Shown here in pieces: positions 10,745 to 22,890 of a stretch of DNA of 64,000 nucleotides (the first letter of the stretch is position 1; every line of letters begins with the position of its first letter). The notes below the pieces were generated by a model, which saw only the letters and a list, made by a program, of their open reading frames with translations, was not told the DNA's origin and made no database searches. The stretch is from Diogma glabrata (taxonomy: Eukaryota > Arthropoda > Insecta > Diptera > Cylindrotomidae), in the NCBI GenBank assembly GCA_963693315.1, contig OY856188.1, positions 152,545,064-152,609,063 of the forward strand, written 5' to 3'. Made by a program: the position numbers and the translations under genes.

Positions 10745-12195
10745 TCTAAAAAGGGGTTAACAAATTTATTCCGATAATTCCGTCGTATTTATATTACTTT
10801 GTAATGGAAATATTTTCCATTTTATATTTCCACCTTTGATTAATTCTTTAGGGATTGGGGTAGTAATTTTATGGTTTGTTCCAGCTAATGATTTATATGT
10901 AATAGGTTTATTTAATTGGGTTATCTCGTAATTTAGTACATTTGGTTTAATTAGACTTGTTTCAGATCCTGTGTCGATTAAAAATTTAAGTATTTTATTA
11001 AAAAAATTTAAATTGACTGTGGGTGATCTGTTAATTGAGGCTGTGTTATAAAATTTACTTAAGTTATGTTATCTTCTTCCATCGGTTCTTGACGATTATT
11101 AGAATTATTCATATTTAAATTATTATTATTATTAAAATTCCTAAATTGTCCAGTATTATTATTATTAAAATGAAGATATTGTCCAGAATTATTAAAATTT
11201 CTGTATTGTCCCGAATTATTTTTGGTAACGATATTATCCTGAGTTATTATTATTTCTATATTGTAATAAATCGTTATTATTATTACGATACTGTCCTGGA
11301 TTGTTATGATTACGAAATTGTCCTGAATTATTAGAATTTCTATACTTTCTTGGATTATTAAAATTATTTCTTATAAAATTATTTGAATTATTATTTTGAA
11401 AATTTTCATTATTGATATTTGTTCGATTTAGATTTGGATTAATATGATTTTGACTGTTGAACTGATTGATATTGATAATTGTTTGGTTTATGAAATTTGT
11501 TTTTATTAAAAGAATTATATTTGTTAATTTTAAAATCATCTTTAATTATTTCATTTCTATAAAATATTTCTGATTGTGAAAAGAGTTGATCTAGTTCGTA
11601 TAAATTTTTATCTGAATTGATTTGTATTTTGAAAATTGGTATTAATTTACTTTTTAACATTTGAGCTAGTCTTTATCTATTGAATCATGTGTAAAAGGAG
11701 TTGCGTCATCAAAATCGCAAATTTCGTTACAATCACATTTTATTTTTGTTAATTTGTTAAATAAATCTTTAAAACTATAGAATTTAAAATCTTTAGCTTG
11801 ATATAGCAATTGATATATTCCGCTTCTAGGTCAGAAACGTAATTTTAATTGATTAGTAACTTCTTTCCAAGTTCTTTCGTTATCTGGTATTTCTAAAATT
11901 AAGTTTCCTGCTCTACCAATGATTATTGTTTACTATTTTTTTTCAAACAATATGTTTTTAATTCTTCATTATTAGTACCACATAAAGTTTCTACGTCACA
12001 AACAGATTTTAAAAAAGATTTAAGCTTGAAATTATCTTCACCGCTAAATGGTGTGATATCGTTAAAATGTCTGATTGATTGATCAGGGGTTAATTCGAAT
12101 CGCGCTCTATTTAAAGTAACTAAATTTTGTTCTTGCTCATCAATTCTTTGAGTAAGTATTTGAACTTGATTAATTATTTGATCTATCGGTTCCAT
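10745..12195 (-). pseudogene. Ty3/gypsy-type gag and protease relic
   Basis: Three gag-like pieces (11923-12195, 11439-11660 and 11234-11539) lie in order on the minus strand in different frames. The first has a coiled-coil-like start (QIINQVQILTQRIDEQEQ) and an FSGEDNFKLKSFL motif typical of insect Ty3/gypsy gag. The last is an Asn-rich low-complexity tail. Downstream, about 10766-11065, is an aspartic protease-like frame with LIDTGSETSL near 10963-10982, ending at a TAA around 10766. No RT, RNase H, integrase or LTR is visible, and the frames are broken. The element is a decayed partial copy. Confidence 0.7.
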
Positions 12196-12337
12196 TTTAA
12201 ATAATTCAAATCTATTTGAATCGAAAACTTTTTCTCGTTTTTACTTTAATTTTTTAATAACTAATTTTATAAAATAATATGGATTGACTTATACTACTTA
12301 AATATATTCTTTCTTTGTTTTCCATGATTGTATGTTA

Positions 12338-13009
12338 TTTTTTTTTTTTTTTAATAAAATGTGATGTGTAGTAGGCATTACAATATGTGTCACAACAACA
12401 CATAAAAACCTTTTAAGACCAAGGTCCCACAACAACATGCGTTCTAAGGATGTTAATGGACGCAAATCTGTTTATTTTTGATATTTTTTTGTTAAATAAT
12501 GGATAACTAAACCATAAATCTTATCACATATAAAATATGACATAGGCCAATATTTCGTGATAGGATAGGGAAAATAAAAATAAAATAAGAGATAAAAAGC
12601 AAATTTGTTTTAAAAATTTGCAGGAACAAAACTGAAATTGGTTTGCCAATTGTCCAGCTAATGGCATAATGCTTGATTATGGGACGCAGTATATTTTTCA
12701 ATGATTAAAGCTCAGATATATAGTTATATGAAGGCTCGTTTCTTCGAGCAAGCTACAGCGTTCCAGCATCAGGGGAATATTCATTAGCTAAGATTGAGAG
12801 TGCTACCGTTGACTGAATACAGTTCATCCGCAAGCACCCCTAAGATATCACCTTGGCTAGTGATATCTCACTGCTATTGCCAGTGGTATGCGATATCTCA
12901 CGTTAACTCATATGCCAATAGCAGGGACTGGAGTACGCGGGGTTGTCACACCCGTGGATCAAAAAATAGAAAAAAATTAACAAATTAATAAAAACTGATC
13001 CCTCCATGC
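12338..13009 (-). mobile_element. ORF-less LINE derivative (5' UTR joined to 3' end)
   Basis: Read on the minus strand it starts with GGAGGGATC like the full LINEs. It then follows their 5' UTR: the CTGGAGTACGCGGGG-like block, the GATATCTCAC/CACTGGCAATAGCAG block and CACGAAATATTGGCCTATGTCATA. Close to where the ATG should be it jumps directly to the last 100 bases (GAACGCATGTTGTTGTGGGACC through CACATTTTATT) and an A-run of about 15 (12338-12352). About 3 kb of coding sequence is missing. It differs from the 22891 and 56609 copies at many positions, so it comes from a sister family. Confidence 0.75.
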
Positions 13010-13341
13010 GTTGAGATATGTTGATTATATGTGATTATATGATTATATGTTGATTGTTGATTTAATGTTGGTTTATGAAGTTGATTGTTGATTTAATGTT
13101 GGTTTACAATAAGGTTGATTGTTGATGTATTTTATAATTTTAATATGTTGATTTTAAATTTTAATTTCTCCTTCTTTTGTTAAACTTTTATTTAATTTGA
13201 TTTGTTGAACTTTTTGTTGATTTAATTTTTGTTGATTTTGCAGAGGTAGAATAAAAATACACAACCGTACTGTAAGAGCTCACACAGAAGAAGGAAAGTT
13301 TATTTATTGACATTTCATGTTAACATAAATGAGTTGGTCGA
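13010..13341. other. AT-rich spacer with TTGATTG simple repeats
   Basis: GTTGATTGTTGATTTAATG occurs about three times between 13040 and 13130. There is no ORF or gene signal. Confidence 0.5.
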
Positions 13342-13506
13342 ATGCCGGGTCCACACCTACAAGTTTTTGTGACGAACGCGTGCGTCGCAAATATTTTCAC
13401 CGCAAAAATATTTTATCACAAAAATATTTATTCACGTAAATTTTTACGTCTCTCCGCTCAAGTCATTCATGAAAACGAGAAGAGGTTATATTAATTTTCT
13501 GAATTG

Positions 13507-16500
13507 TTTTTTTTTTTTTTTATAGTTCAGGTTAATCACTTAGGTTATAAACCTCTAATGCTTGATGCACGTGTTAACGTTGGGAAAGGAAAGTTAGAAG
13601 GCTAGGATTTAGGGACTTGGGATAGGATTAGAGCGATAGTGTTGGTGTATTGCGGATTTAAAAGCTTGGGGATTGTACGAAGCAGGGAAAACATTATTTG
13701 GTAATCGATTCCACCAGTATACGGAGCGTGAAAGGAAAGAGTTATTATAGCTAGATGTTCTCACACAAGCGACCTCTAAGGTATGCTTATGGGAATGCGA
13801 AGATTGTCTTGTGGCTCGTGAAGATCTTCGTAATGGAGGTATTAGGTTATTAATTTCCTTAGAGCATTTACCATAGTAGTATCTGTAAAACAGTGTAAGA
13901 GCTCCAACCGCTCTTCGATGATGCTGCGAATCAATTTCAAAGCACGCCTGTGACCTCTATCGACAAAATCTAAAGAGGTTTCTGGTGCTGCAGCCCATAA
14001 ATGGGAGTCGAACTCAAGGATCGGTCGTATATAAGCTTTGTAGATCGTAGTAATTTCCGATGGAGAGAAGAAGCTTTTACAGCGACGTAGGAAGCCAAGT
14101 CGTAGGGATCCTAATTTTGCCACGGAAAGAATATGATCATGCCATTTCAGTTTGTGATTGATATTAGTACCCAATAGTTTAAGTGTGGGTGAGTATAATA
14201 AAGGCTGCCTGGAAAACGTTACATTGCCGTTATAGAGTGAGGTTTTATGGGACAAAACGCACGACTTCGTCTTCATAGAATTAAATATCACAAGATTCCG
14301 TTTACCCCAGTCCAGGATTAATTCAAGATCTTAATCCAAAGATTCAATCATTTTTCTACGTAGACAATTAGAAGATAAACTGGATGGCTGTTTTTTTGAA
14401 AGAATAGGAGTGGAAGATAGTACTGTCCTCGGCAAAGCTATATATTGGATTTGTGGTGATAGATAACAAATCGTTGATAAAGATCAGAAAAAGGGTTGGT
14501 GATAGGACCGAACCCTGAGGAACACCGGCTTGAATTGGGAATTTAGACGATATAGCACCATCTAGCACTACTCTGATAGATCTTTGAGATAACAAATCTT
14601 CTAACCAACATATTAAGGTCTTACAGACTCTAAATGAAATTAATTTGTTGTTAAGGGCCCGATGCCAAATTCTGTCAAACGCTTTGGATATGTCCAGAGA
14701 AATGATATGAGACTCACCAAAGTCATGGATTGCTTTACCCCATTTCTCCGTGAGCACTGACATAATGTCACCAGTAGACCGTGTTTTACGAAAGCCATAT
14801 TGGCGGTCATGGAGAAGATTGTTGTTTTCAAGATATACCATTAGTTTGTAATTGATAATTTTTTCCATGACTTTAGCAAGTATCGAAGTTATGGCAATGG
14901 GACGATAGTTTGATGGGTCAGACTTATTGGCCTTTTTTGGGACTGGTTGAACATTGGTCAGTTTCCACATTGATGGATAAAGACCAGAGCTTAGGGATAA
15001 ATGAAAAAGACTAATAAGTGGATACACCAGGGTATCAGCGCAACGTTTTAGTACAATAGGTGGCATTCCGTGGTATTAAGCAATGTTGACCGCCCAATTC
15101 TAGGACGAAAGTAAATTTTATTCATTGATGATTGGACAGGTGGAGTGATCGGTGGATATATACCGGCATCATCAACGACAGAGTTTGCAGCAAAATTTGC
15201 AGCAAGTAGATCTGCCTATAGTTTCGATTACAGGGTTGCCATGCTTATCAATCAATGGTGGTATAGAAGATTTGATAAAGTTGTTGCCAACCTCTCGGAT
15301 AAAATTCCAGCATGACCGGCTGCCTTTAGTAGCACGTAAAATTTTTCGCTTAGCATTGGAGTTGAAAAGAAATTTAGCTTTTTTAAATATACTATGACCG
15401 TTGTTTCTAGCCTTGATATAAAGTGATCTACTACTGGGAGATTTATCACTCTGGTATTTGTCAAACGCCAACATTTTGTTAATTTTAGCATATAACATTT
15501 ATCAGAGAACCAGGATTTGGATTTATTTCTAATTTTCACAATACTGGTTGGTATAAAAATATTCATTCCTAGTAGAATAATGAATGTGATCAATGCAGTA
15601 GCTTGATTAACATTTTTATCCGGCAAAAATAGCCACCAGTCGATTTAATTGTAGAATTTGTTGAGGTTCTGCCAATTACATCTATTGTAATGCCAAACCT
15701 TACGAGGAGGAGACAATTTTGGACTTGGAGTTTGAGAGCTTATTTCAAAATGGGCCGAAACTACACAATGGTCAGATCTGCCAAGAGAAGCATCGACTAA
15801 GCAGGTATATTTAGCAGAATGAGTTGGCATGAAAAGATCCAGTAGGTTAGAAGAATGGCTTGCAATATTTGGAATATGGGTGGGTGAATATGGTTCCAAT
15901 CAGCTTACACAACTAACTGTGTAAGCTGATTGCAATCAGCAAGAAATTTAGCATATTGACCTTCTAAAGATGTTTTGGTTGAGAAACGTAGCCAATCTTT
16001 GTGATGAACATTGAAATCACCTGCTAATACAATTTCTGCACTAGGCGCGGTAATGAAGATTTCGTCGATTGTGTCTGTAAGAGAATTAAATGCTTCCAAG
16101 GTTTGATTATGGTGTAATGAAGGACTACGATATAAATAACAGAGATAGAGATCGTGTTTATTTACTATGATTTTGAGCCAAATAAAGTAGAATTCAGAAA
16201 TACTACTTGTTTCGTACTGGAAAAGCCTTGTATATTTAACATCATTACGTATATATATATCATTACACCCGGTGTTCAAAAAATGTAAATTCAGGATAAT
16301 AATTGTTACAACTGAATCGTGCATTATCTACATTTGAAACTTGTGTTTCACCTAGCACAAGTAAATGCGGTTTCTTGTGGTTAAGATGGTATTCAATGCT
16401 AAGAAAGTTTTTTGAGAGACCCTGAATGTTAGTGGAATCGATTACGAAATTGGAATAAGGCGTAGGCATTTTATTGAAATTGATAATGGTTTAGTTAAAG

Positions 16501-16698
16501 ATTAGCTGGGGAAATAGTAAAAGCCAAAACCAAAAAGGACAGATATATGAGCACAACAAAGACCGCAAAGATAAGATTGGCATAGGCCATAAAAAATTTC
16601 GCAGCTCTGTGAGTTCTCACTATCCTATCGGCAAAGGTAAACAGACAAGAAATAGACGCCTATAATTGTAAATTGTTGTTGTATTGAGTTTAATTAAT
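13507..16698 (-). mobile_element. Decayed CR1/Jockey-like LINE of another family (copy D)
   Basis: It lies inside the 21-bp-TIR element. Its 3' A-run is at 13507-13521, and coding remnants run up to about 16469, with a UTR-like stretch beyond. A possible short duplication TGAATTG occurs just before the A-run and again at 16699-16705. Its proteins differ strongly from copies A-C, so it is a separate family of the same broad group. Confidence 0.7.
13842..16469 (-). pseudogene. LINE endonuclease-RT protein in fragments (copy D)
   Basis: The pieces are in correct order on the minus strand. The endonuclease is at 15645-16469, with LLVLGETQVS, VLAGDFNVHHKDW and GRSDHCVVSAH. The RT is at 14368-15066, with NVQPVPKK, YGFRKTRST, LDISKAFDRIWH and GVPQGSVLSPTLFLIFINDL. 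The thumb/C-terminal part is at 13842-14291. The catalytic box reads FAEDS instead of FADDS, losing the first essential Asp. Several frameshifts separate the pieces, so the copy is dead. Confidence 0.8.
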
Positions 16699-16705
16699 TG
16701 AATTG

Positions 16706-17168
16706 CTGATACGGTTTTATTATGATTTATGAATATGATATACTAAATTACTCTATATTGATACAGCAAAAATTTGAGTCAATAAAATTACAAAAGAGAA
16801 AAAAACGGGACAGCAATTTGGATATCAATCCAGTGATTTGTGTAATGTTGAATGTGCATATGTATAGTAGGAAGCGGAATAAAAGGAATGCCGTTAATTT
16901 TCACTTTTTATAAATTAATTGTTTTAGATTTTGTTATAGATTATAATTTTTAAACTTTAATTTTTAAACTTTTAAGTTGTGGAAAGCGTCCACACTAGAA
17001 ACAGCATGCGTCGCAAATCTCTTTGATGTTTGTCAAAAAACCGACAAGCTACGGATCGTGTGTGTTGAATGTGAAAAAAATTCTTGCGTCCTTTCCGTGC
17101 GCCGCATACGTCCACTCTACGTAGAATGTGCCGTAAATATTTGCCGCGCGCGCGTTCACTGCAAATAT
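16706..17168. other. Right part of the TIR element, non-coding
   Basis: AT-rich to about 16975, then a GC-richer part with repeated GCGTC and CGCAAAT words. No gene seen. From 17190 to 17398 the sequence is plain AT-rich flank. Confidence 0.4.
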
Positions 17169-17398
17169 TTGTAGGTGTGGACCCGGCATAATGTTTTAAA
17201 TTTTAACACCCTCACTTGTCAAATATTAATTTTATAATGTATAATAATTTGATTTCTAATTCAGGAGATTAATATAATATAATATAACTACATTAATTCA
17301 AAGTTTAAAAAATTTTTCAGTTTTAATTGCATATCTCAAAATATTATCCTTACAAAAAATAATATTCAAAAACTTTAATTCAAAAAACAAACAAATAT

Positions 17399-20300
17399 AG
17401 CTCTATTAAGATAGCGGACTAAAAATGGCAGCTACAACCTGGACCTAGTCAGGAATTTGTAGCCAATTTGTTACGCCATTAAAAAATTTGTAGCCTGTGC
17501 CAATTCTGAGAAATTCAAGAAACCGCTATCTTAAATTTAAGCTAGCGGTTTTCGCAATATCTCACGTTCTATTCATCCAATTTTAATTCTTAATACCTTA
17601 TAATCTGTAGCCGGTTAGGCTACAATTTGTTACGTCATCAAAATGTTTGTAGCCCCTGCCAATTTTGAGAAATTCAAGAAACCGCTATCTTAAATTTAAT
17701 CTAGCGGTTTTCGAAATATCTCACGTTCTATTCATCCAATTTCAATTCTTAAGACATTCTAATTTGTAGCCGATTAGGTTACAATTTGTTACGTCATCAA
17801 AATGTTTGTAGCCCCTGCCAATTTTGAGAAATTCAAGAAACCGCTATCTTAAATTTAAGCTAGCGGTTTTCGCAATATCTCACGTTCTATTCATCCAGTT
17901 TTAATTTTTAATACATTATAATTTGTAGCCGGTTAGGCTTCAATTTGTTACGTCATCCAAATGTTTGTAGCCCCAGCCAATTCTGAGAAATTCAAGAAAG
18001 CGCTATCTTTAATTTAAGCTAGCGGTTTTCGCAATATCTCACGTTCCATTCATCCAGTTTTAATTCTTAATACCTTATTATTTGAAGCCGGTTAGGCTAC
18101 AATTTTTTAAGTCATCAAAATGTTTGTAGTCCCTGCCAATTTTGAGAAATTCAAGAAACCGCTGTCTTAAATTTAAGCTAGCGGTTTTCGCAATATCTCA
18201 CGTTCTATTCATCCAATTTTCATTCTTAATACATTTTAATTTGTAGCCGGTTAGGCTTCAATTTGTTACGTTATCAAAATGTTTGTAGCCCCTGCCAATT
18301 TTGAGAAATTCAAGAAACCGCTATCTTAAATTTAAACTAGTGGTTTTCGCAATATCTCACGTTCTTTTCATTCAATTTTAATTCTTAATACCTTATTACC
18401 TTATTATTTGGAGCCGATTAGGCTACAATTTGTTACGTCATCAAAATGTTTGTAGCCCCTGCCAGTTTTGGGAAATTCAAGAAACCGCTATCTTAAATTT
18501 AAGCTAGCGGTTTTCGCAATATCTCATGTTCTATCCATCCAATTTTAATTCTTAATACATAATAATTAGTAGCCGGTTAGGTTCCAATTTGTTACGTCAT
18601 CAAAATGTTTGTAGCCTCTGCAAATTTTGAGAAATTTAAGAAACCGCTATATCAAATTTAAGCTAGCGGTTTTCGCAATATCTCACGCTCTATTCATCCT
18701 ATTTTAATTCCTAATACCTTATTATTTGTAAACGGCTAGGCTTCAATTTGTTACGTCATCAAAATGTTTGAAGCCTGTGCCAATTTTGAGAAATTCAAGA
18801 AACCGCTATCTTAAATTTAAGCTAGCGGTTTTCGCAATATCTCACGTTCTATTCATCCTATTTTAATTCTTAATGCCTTATTATTTGAAACCAGTTAGGC
18901 TTCAATTTGTTACGTCATCAAAATGTTTGGAACCCCTTCCAATTCTGAGAAATTCAAGAAACCGCTATCTTAAATTTAAGCTAGCGGTTTTCGCAATATC
19001 TCACGTTCTATTCATCCAGTTTTAATATTCAATACATTATAATTTGTAACCTGTTAGGCTACAATTTGTTACGTTATCAAAATGTTTGTAGCCCCTGCAA
19101 ATTTTGAGAAATTCAAGAAACCGCTATCTTAAATTTAAGCTAGCGGTTTTCGCAATATCTCACGCTCTATTCATCCTATTTTAATTCCTAATACCTTATT
19201 ATTTGTAAACGGCTAGGTTACAATTTGTTACGTCATCAAAATGTTTGAAGCCTGTTCCAATTTTGAGAAATTCAAGAAACCGCAATCTTAAATTTAAGCT
19301 AGCGGTTTTCGCAATATCTCACGTTCTATTCATCCTATCTTAATTCTTAATACCTTATTATTTGAAGCTAGTTAGGCTTCAATTTGTTACGTCATCAAAA
19401 TGTTTGTAGCCTCTGCCAATTTTGAGAAATTCAAGAAACCGCTATCTTAAATTTAAGCTAGCGGTTTCCGCAATATATCACGTTCTTTCTGTTCATCCAA
19501 TTTTAATTCTTAATACCTTATAATTTGGAGCCAATTAGGTTACAATTTGTTACGTCATCAAAATGTTTGTAGCCCCTGCCAGTTCTGAGAAATTCAAGAA
19601 ACCGCTATCTTAAATTTAAGCTAGCGGTTTTCGCAATATCTCACGTTCTATTCATCCAATTCTAATTCTTAATACATTATAAGTTGTAACCGGTCAGGCT
19701 ACAATTTGTTACGTCATCAAAATGTTTGTAGCCCCTACCAATTCTGAGAAATTCAAGAAACCGCTATCTTAAATTTAAGCTAGTGGTTTTCGCAATATCT
19801 CACGTTCTATTCATTCAATTTTAATTCTTAATAACTTATTACCTTATTATTTAGAGCCGATCAGGCTTCAATTTGTTACGTCATCAAAATGTTTGTAGCC
19901 CCTGCCAGTTTTGATAAATTCAAGAAACCGCTATCTTAAATTTAAGCTAGCGGTTTTCGCAATATCTCACGTTCTATTCATCCAATTTTAATTCTTAATA
20001 CCTTATAATTTGGAGCCAATTAGGCTCCAATTTGTTACGTCATCAAAATGTTTGTAGCCCCTGTCAGTTCTGAGAAATTCAAGAAACCGCTATCTTAAAT
20101 TTAAGCAAGCGGTTTTCGCAATATCTCACGTTCTATTCATCCAATTCTAATTCTTAATAAATTATAATTTGTAGGCGGTCAGGCTACAATTTGTTAGGTC
20201 ATCAAAATGTTTGTACCCCCTACGAATTCTGAGAAATTCAAGAAACCGCTATCTTAAATTTAAGCTAGTGGTTTTCGCAATATCTCACGTTCTTTTCATT

Positions 20301-22890
20301 CAATTTTAATTCTTAATACCTTATTACCTTATTATTTGGAGCCGGTTAGGCTACAATTTGTTACGTCATCAAAATGTTTGTAGCCCCTGCCAGTTTTGAG
20401 AATTTCAAGAAACCGCTATCTTAAATTTAAGCTAGCGGTTTTCGCAATATCTCACGTTCTATTCATCCAATTTTAATTCTTAATACCTTATTATTTATAG
20501 CCGGTCAGGTTACAATTTGTTACGTCATCAAAATGTTTGTACCCCCTACCAATTCTGAGAAATTCAAGAAACCGCTATCTTAAATTTAAGCTATTGGTTT
20601 TCGCAATATCTCACGTTCTATTCATCCAATTTTAATTCTTAATACCTTATTACCTTATTATATGGAGCCAATTAGGCTACAATTTGTAACGTCATCAAAA
20701 TGTTTGTAGCCCCTGCCAGTTTTGAGAAATTCAAGAAACCGCTATCTTAAATTTAAGCTAGCGGTTTTCGCAATATCTCACGTTCTATTCATCCAATTTT
20801 AATTCTTAATACCTTATATTTGTAACCAATTAGGCTTCAATTTTTTACGTCATCAAAATGTTTGTAGCCCCTGCAAATTTTGAGAAATTCAAGAAACCGC
20901 TATCTTAAATTTAAGCTAGCGGTTTTCGAAATATCTCACGTTCTATTCATCCAATTTCAATTCTTAATACATAATAATTTGTAGCCGGTTAGGTTCCAAT
21001 TCGTTACGTCATCAAAATGTTTGTAGCCCCTGCCAATTTTGAGAAATTTGAGAAACCGCTATATCAAATTTAAGCTAGCGGTTTTCGCAATATCTCACGT
21101 TCTATTCATCCAATTTTAATTCTTAATACATTTTAATTTGAAGCCGGTCAAGTTGCAATTTGTTACGTCATCAAAATGATTGTAGCCCCAGCCAATTTTT
21201 AGAAATTCAAGAAACCGCTATCTTAAATTTAAGCAAGCGCTTTTCGCAATATCTCACGTTCTATTCATCCAATTTTAATTCTTAATACATTTTAATTTGT
21301 AGCCGGTCAGGCTTCAATTTGTTACGTCATCAAAATGTTTGTAGCCCCTGCCAATTCTGAGAAATTCAAGAAACCGCTATCTTAAATTTAAGCTAGCGGT
21401 TTTCGCAATATCTCACATTCTATTCATCCAGTTTTAATTTTCAATACATTATAATTTGTAACCTGCTAGGCTTCAATTTGTTACGTCATCAAAATGTTTG
21501 TAGCCCCTGCAAATTTTGAGAAATTCAAGAAACCACTATCTTAAATTTAAGCTAGCGGTTTTCGCAATATCTCACGCTCTATTAATTCTATTTTAATTCC
21601 TAATACCTTATTATTTGTAAACGGCTAGGCTTCAATTTGTTACGTCATCAAAATGTTTGAAGCCTGTGCCAATTTTGAGAAATTCAAGAAACCGCTATCT
21701 TAAATTTAAGCTAGCGGTTTTCGCCATATCTCACGTTCTATTCATCCAATTTTCATTCTTAATACCTTATTATTTGTAACCAGTTAGGCTTCAATTTGTT
21801 ACGTCATCAAAATGTTTGTAGCCTCTGCCAATTTTGAGAAATTCAAGAAACCGCTATCTTAAATTTAAGCTAGCGGTTTTCGCAATATATCACGTTCTTT
21901 CTGTTCATCCAATTTTAATTCTTAATACCTCATAATTTGGAGCCGATTAGGTTACAATTTGTTACGTCATCAAAATGTTTGTAGCCCCTGTCAGTTCTGA
22001 GAAATTCAAGAAACCGCTATCTTAAATTTAAACTAGCGGTTTTCGCAATATCTCACGTTATATTCATCCAATTCTAATTCTTAATACATTATAATTTGTA
22101 GCCGGTCAGGTTTCAATTTGTTACGTCATCAAAATGTTTGTTGCCCCTACCAGTTCTGAGAAATTCAAGAAACCGCTATCTTAAATATAAGCTAGCGGTT
22201 TTCGCAATATCTCACGTTCTATTCATCCAGTTTTAGTTTTTAATACATTTTAATTTGAAACTGGTCAGGCTTCAATTTTTTACGTCATCAAAATGTTTGT
22301 AGCCCCTGCAAATTTTGAGAAATTCAAGAAACCGCTATCTTAAATTTAAGCTAGCGGTTTTCGCAATATCTCACGTTCTATTCATCCAATTTTAATTCTT
22401 AATACATTTTAATTTGAAGCTGGTTTAGCTTCAATTTGTTACGTCATCACAATGATACTAGCCCCTGCCAATTTTGAGAAATTCAAGAAACCGCTATCTT
22501 AAATTTAAGCTAGCGGTTTTCCCAATATCTCACGTTCTATTCATCCAATTTTAATTCTTAATACATAATAATTTGTAACCAGTTAGGTTTCACTTTGTTA
22601 CGTCATCAAAATGATTGTAGCCCCAGCCAATTTTTAGAAATTCAAGAAATCGCTATCTTAAATTTAAGCTAGCGGTTTTCGAAATATCTCACGTTTTATT
22701 TATCCAATTTCAATTCTTAATACATTTTAATTTGTAGCCGGTCAGGTTGCAATTTGTTACGTCATCAAAATGTTTGTAGCCCGTGCCAATTCTGAGAAAT
22801 TCAAGAAACCGCTATCTTAAATTTAAGCTAGCGGTTTTCGCAATATCTCACGTTCTATTCATCCAGTTTTAATTTTTAATACATTTTGCC
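17399..22890 (+). repeat. 159-bp satellite, outer left array, about 34 copies
   Basis: Units repeat at 158-160 bp (ACCGCTATC at 17522, 17681, 17840, 18000). Each reads roughly TTTGTAGCC, then GGTTAGGCTACAATTTG, TTACGTCATCAAAATG and CAATTTTGAGAAATTC. A near-palindrome AAACCGCTA...TAGCGGTTT follows, then CAATATCTCACGTTC. Copies are very similar to each other. No convincing gene lies here. Confidence 0.95.

Larger units (their letters stand above)
13342..17189. mobile_element. DNA element with 21-bp perfect terminal inverted repeats, split by a LINE
   Basis: ATGCCGGGTCCACACCTAC at 13342 is mirrored perfectly at 17169-17189. A weaker match continues about 40 bases inward on each side (GAACGCGTGCG against GAACGCGCGCG, and CAAATATTT). 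Internal GCGTCGCAAAT copies recur near both ends. After removing the LINE at 13507-16698, about 650-700 bp remain, the size of a non-autonomous DNA element (MITE). A 2-bp AT duplication is possible, but I cannot settle the superfamily. Confidence 0.65.

Noticed and set aside
17399..22890. CRISPR-like appearance of regular repeats
   Set aside because: The 159-bp units are contiguous with no unique spacers, and the DNA is clearly eukaryotic.
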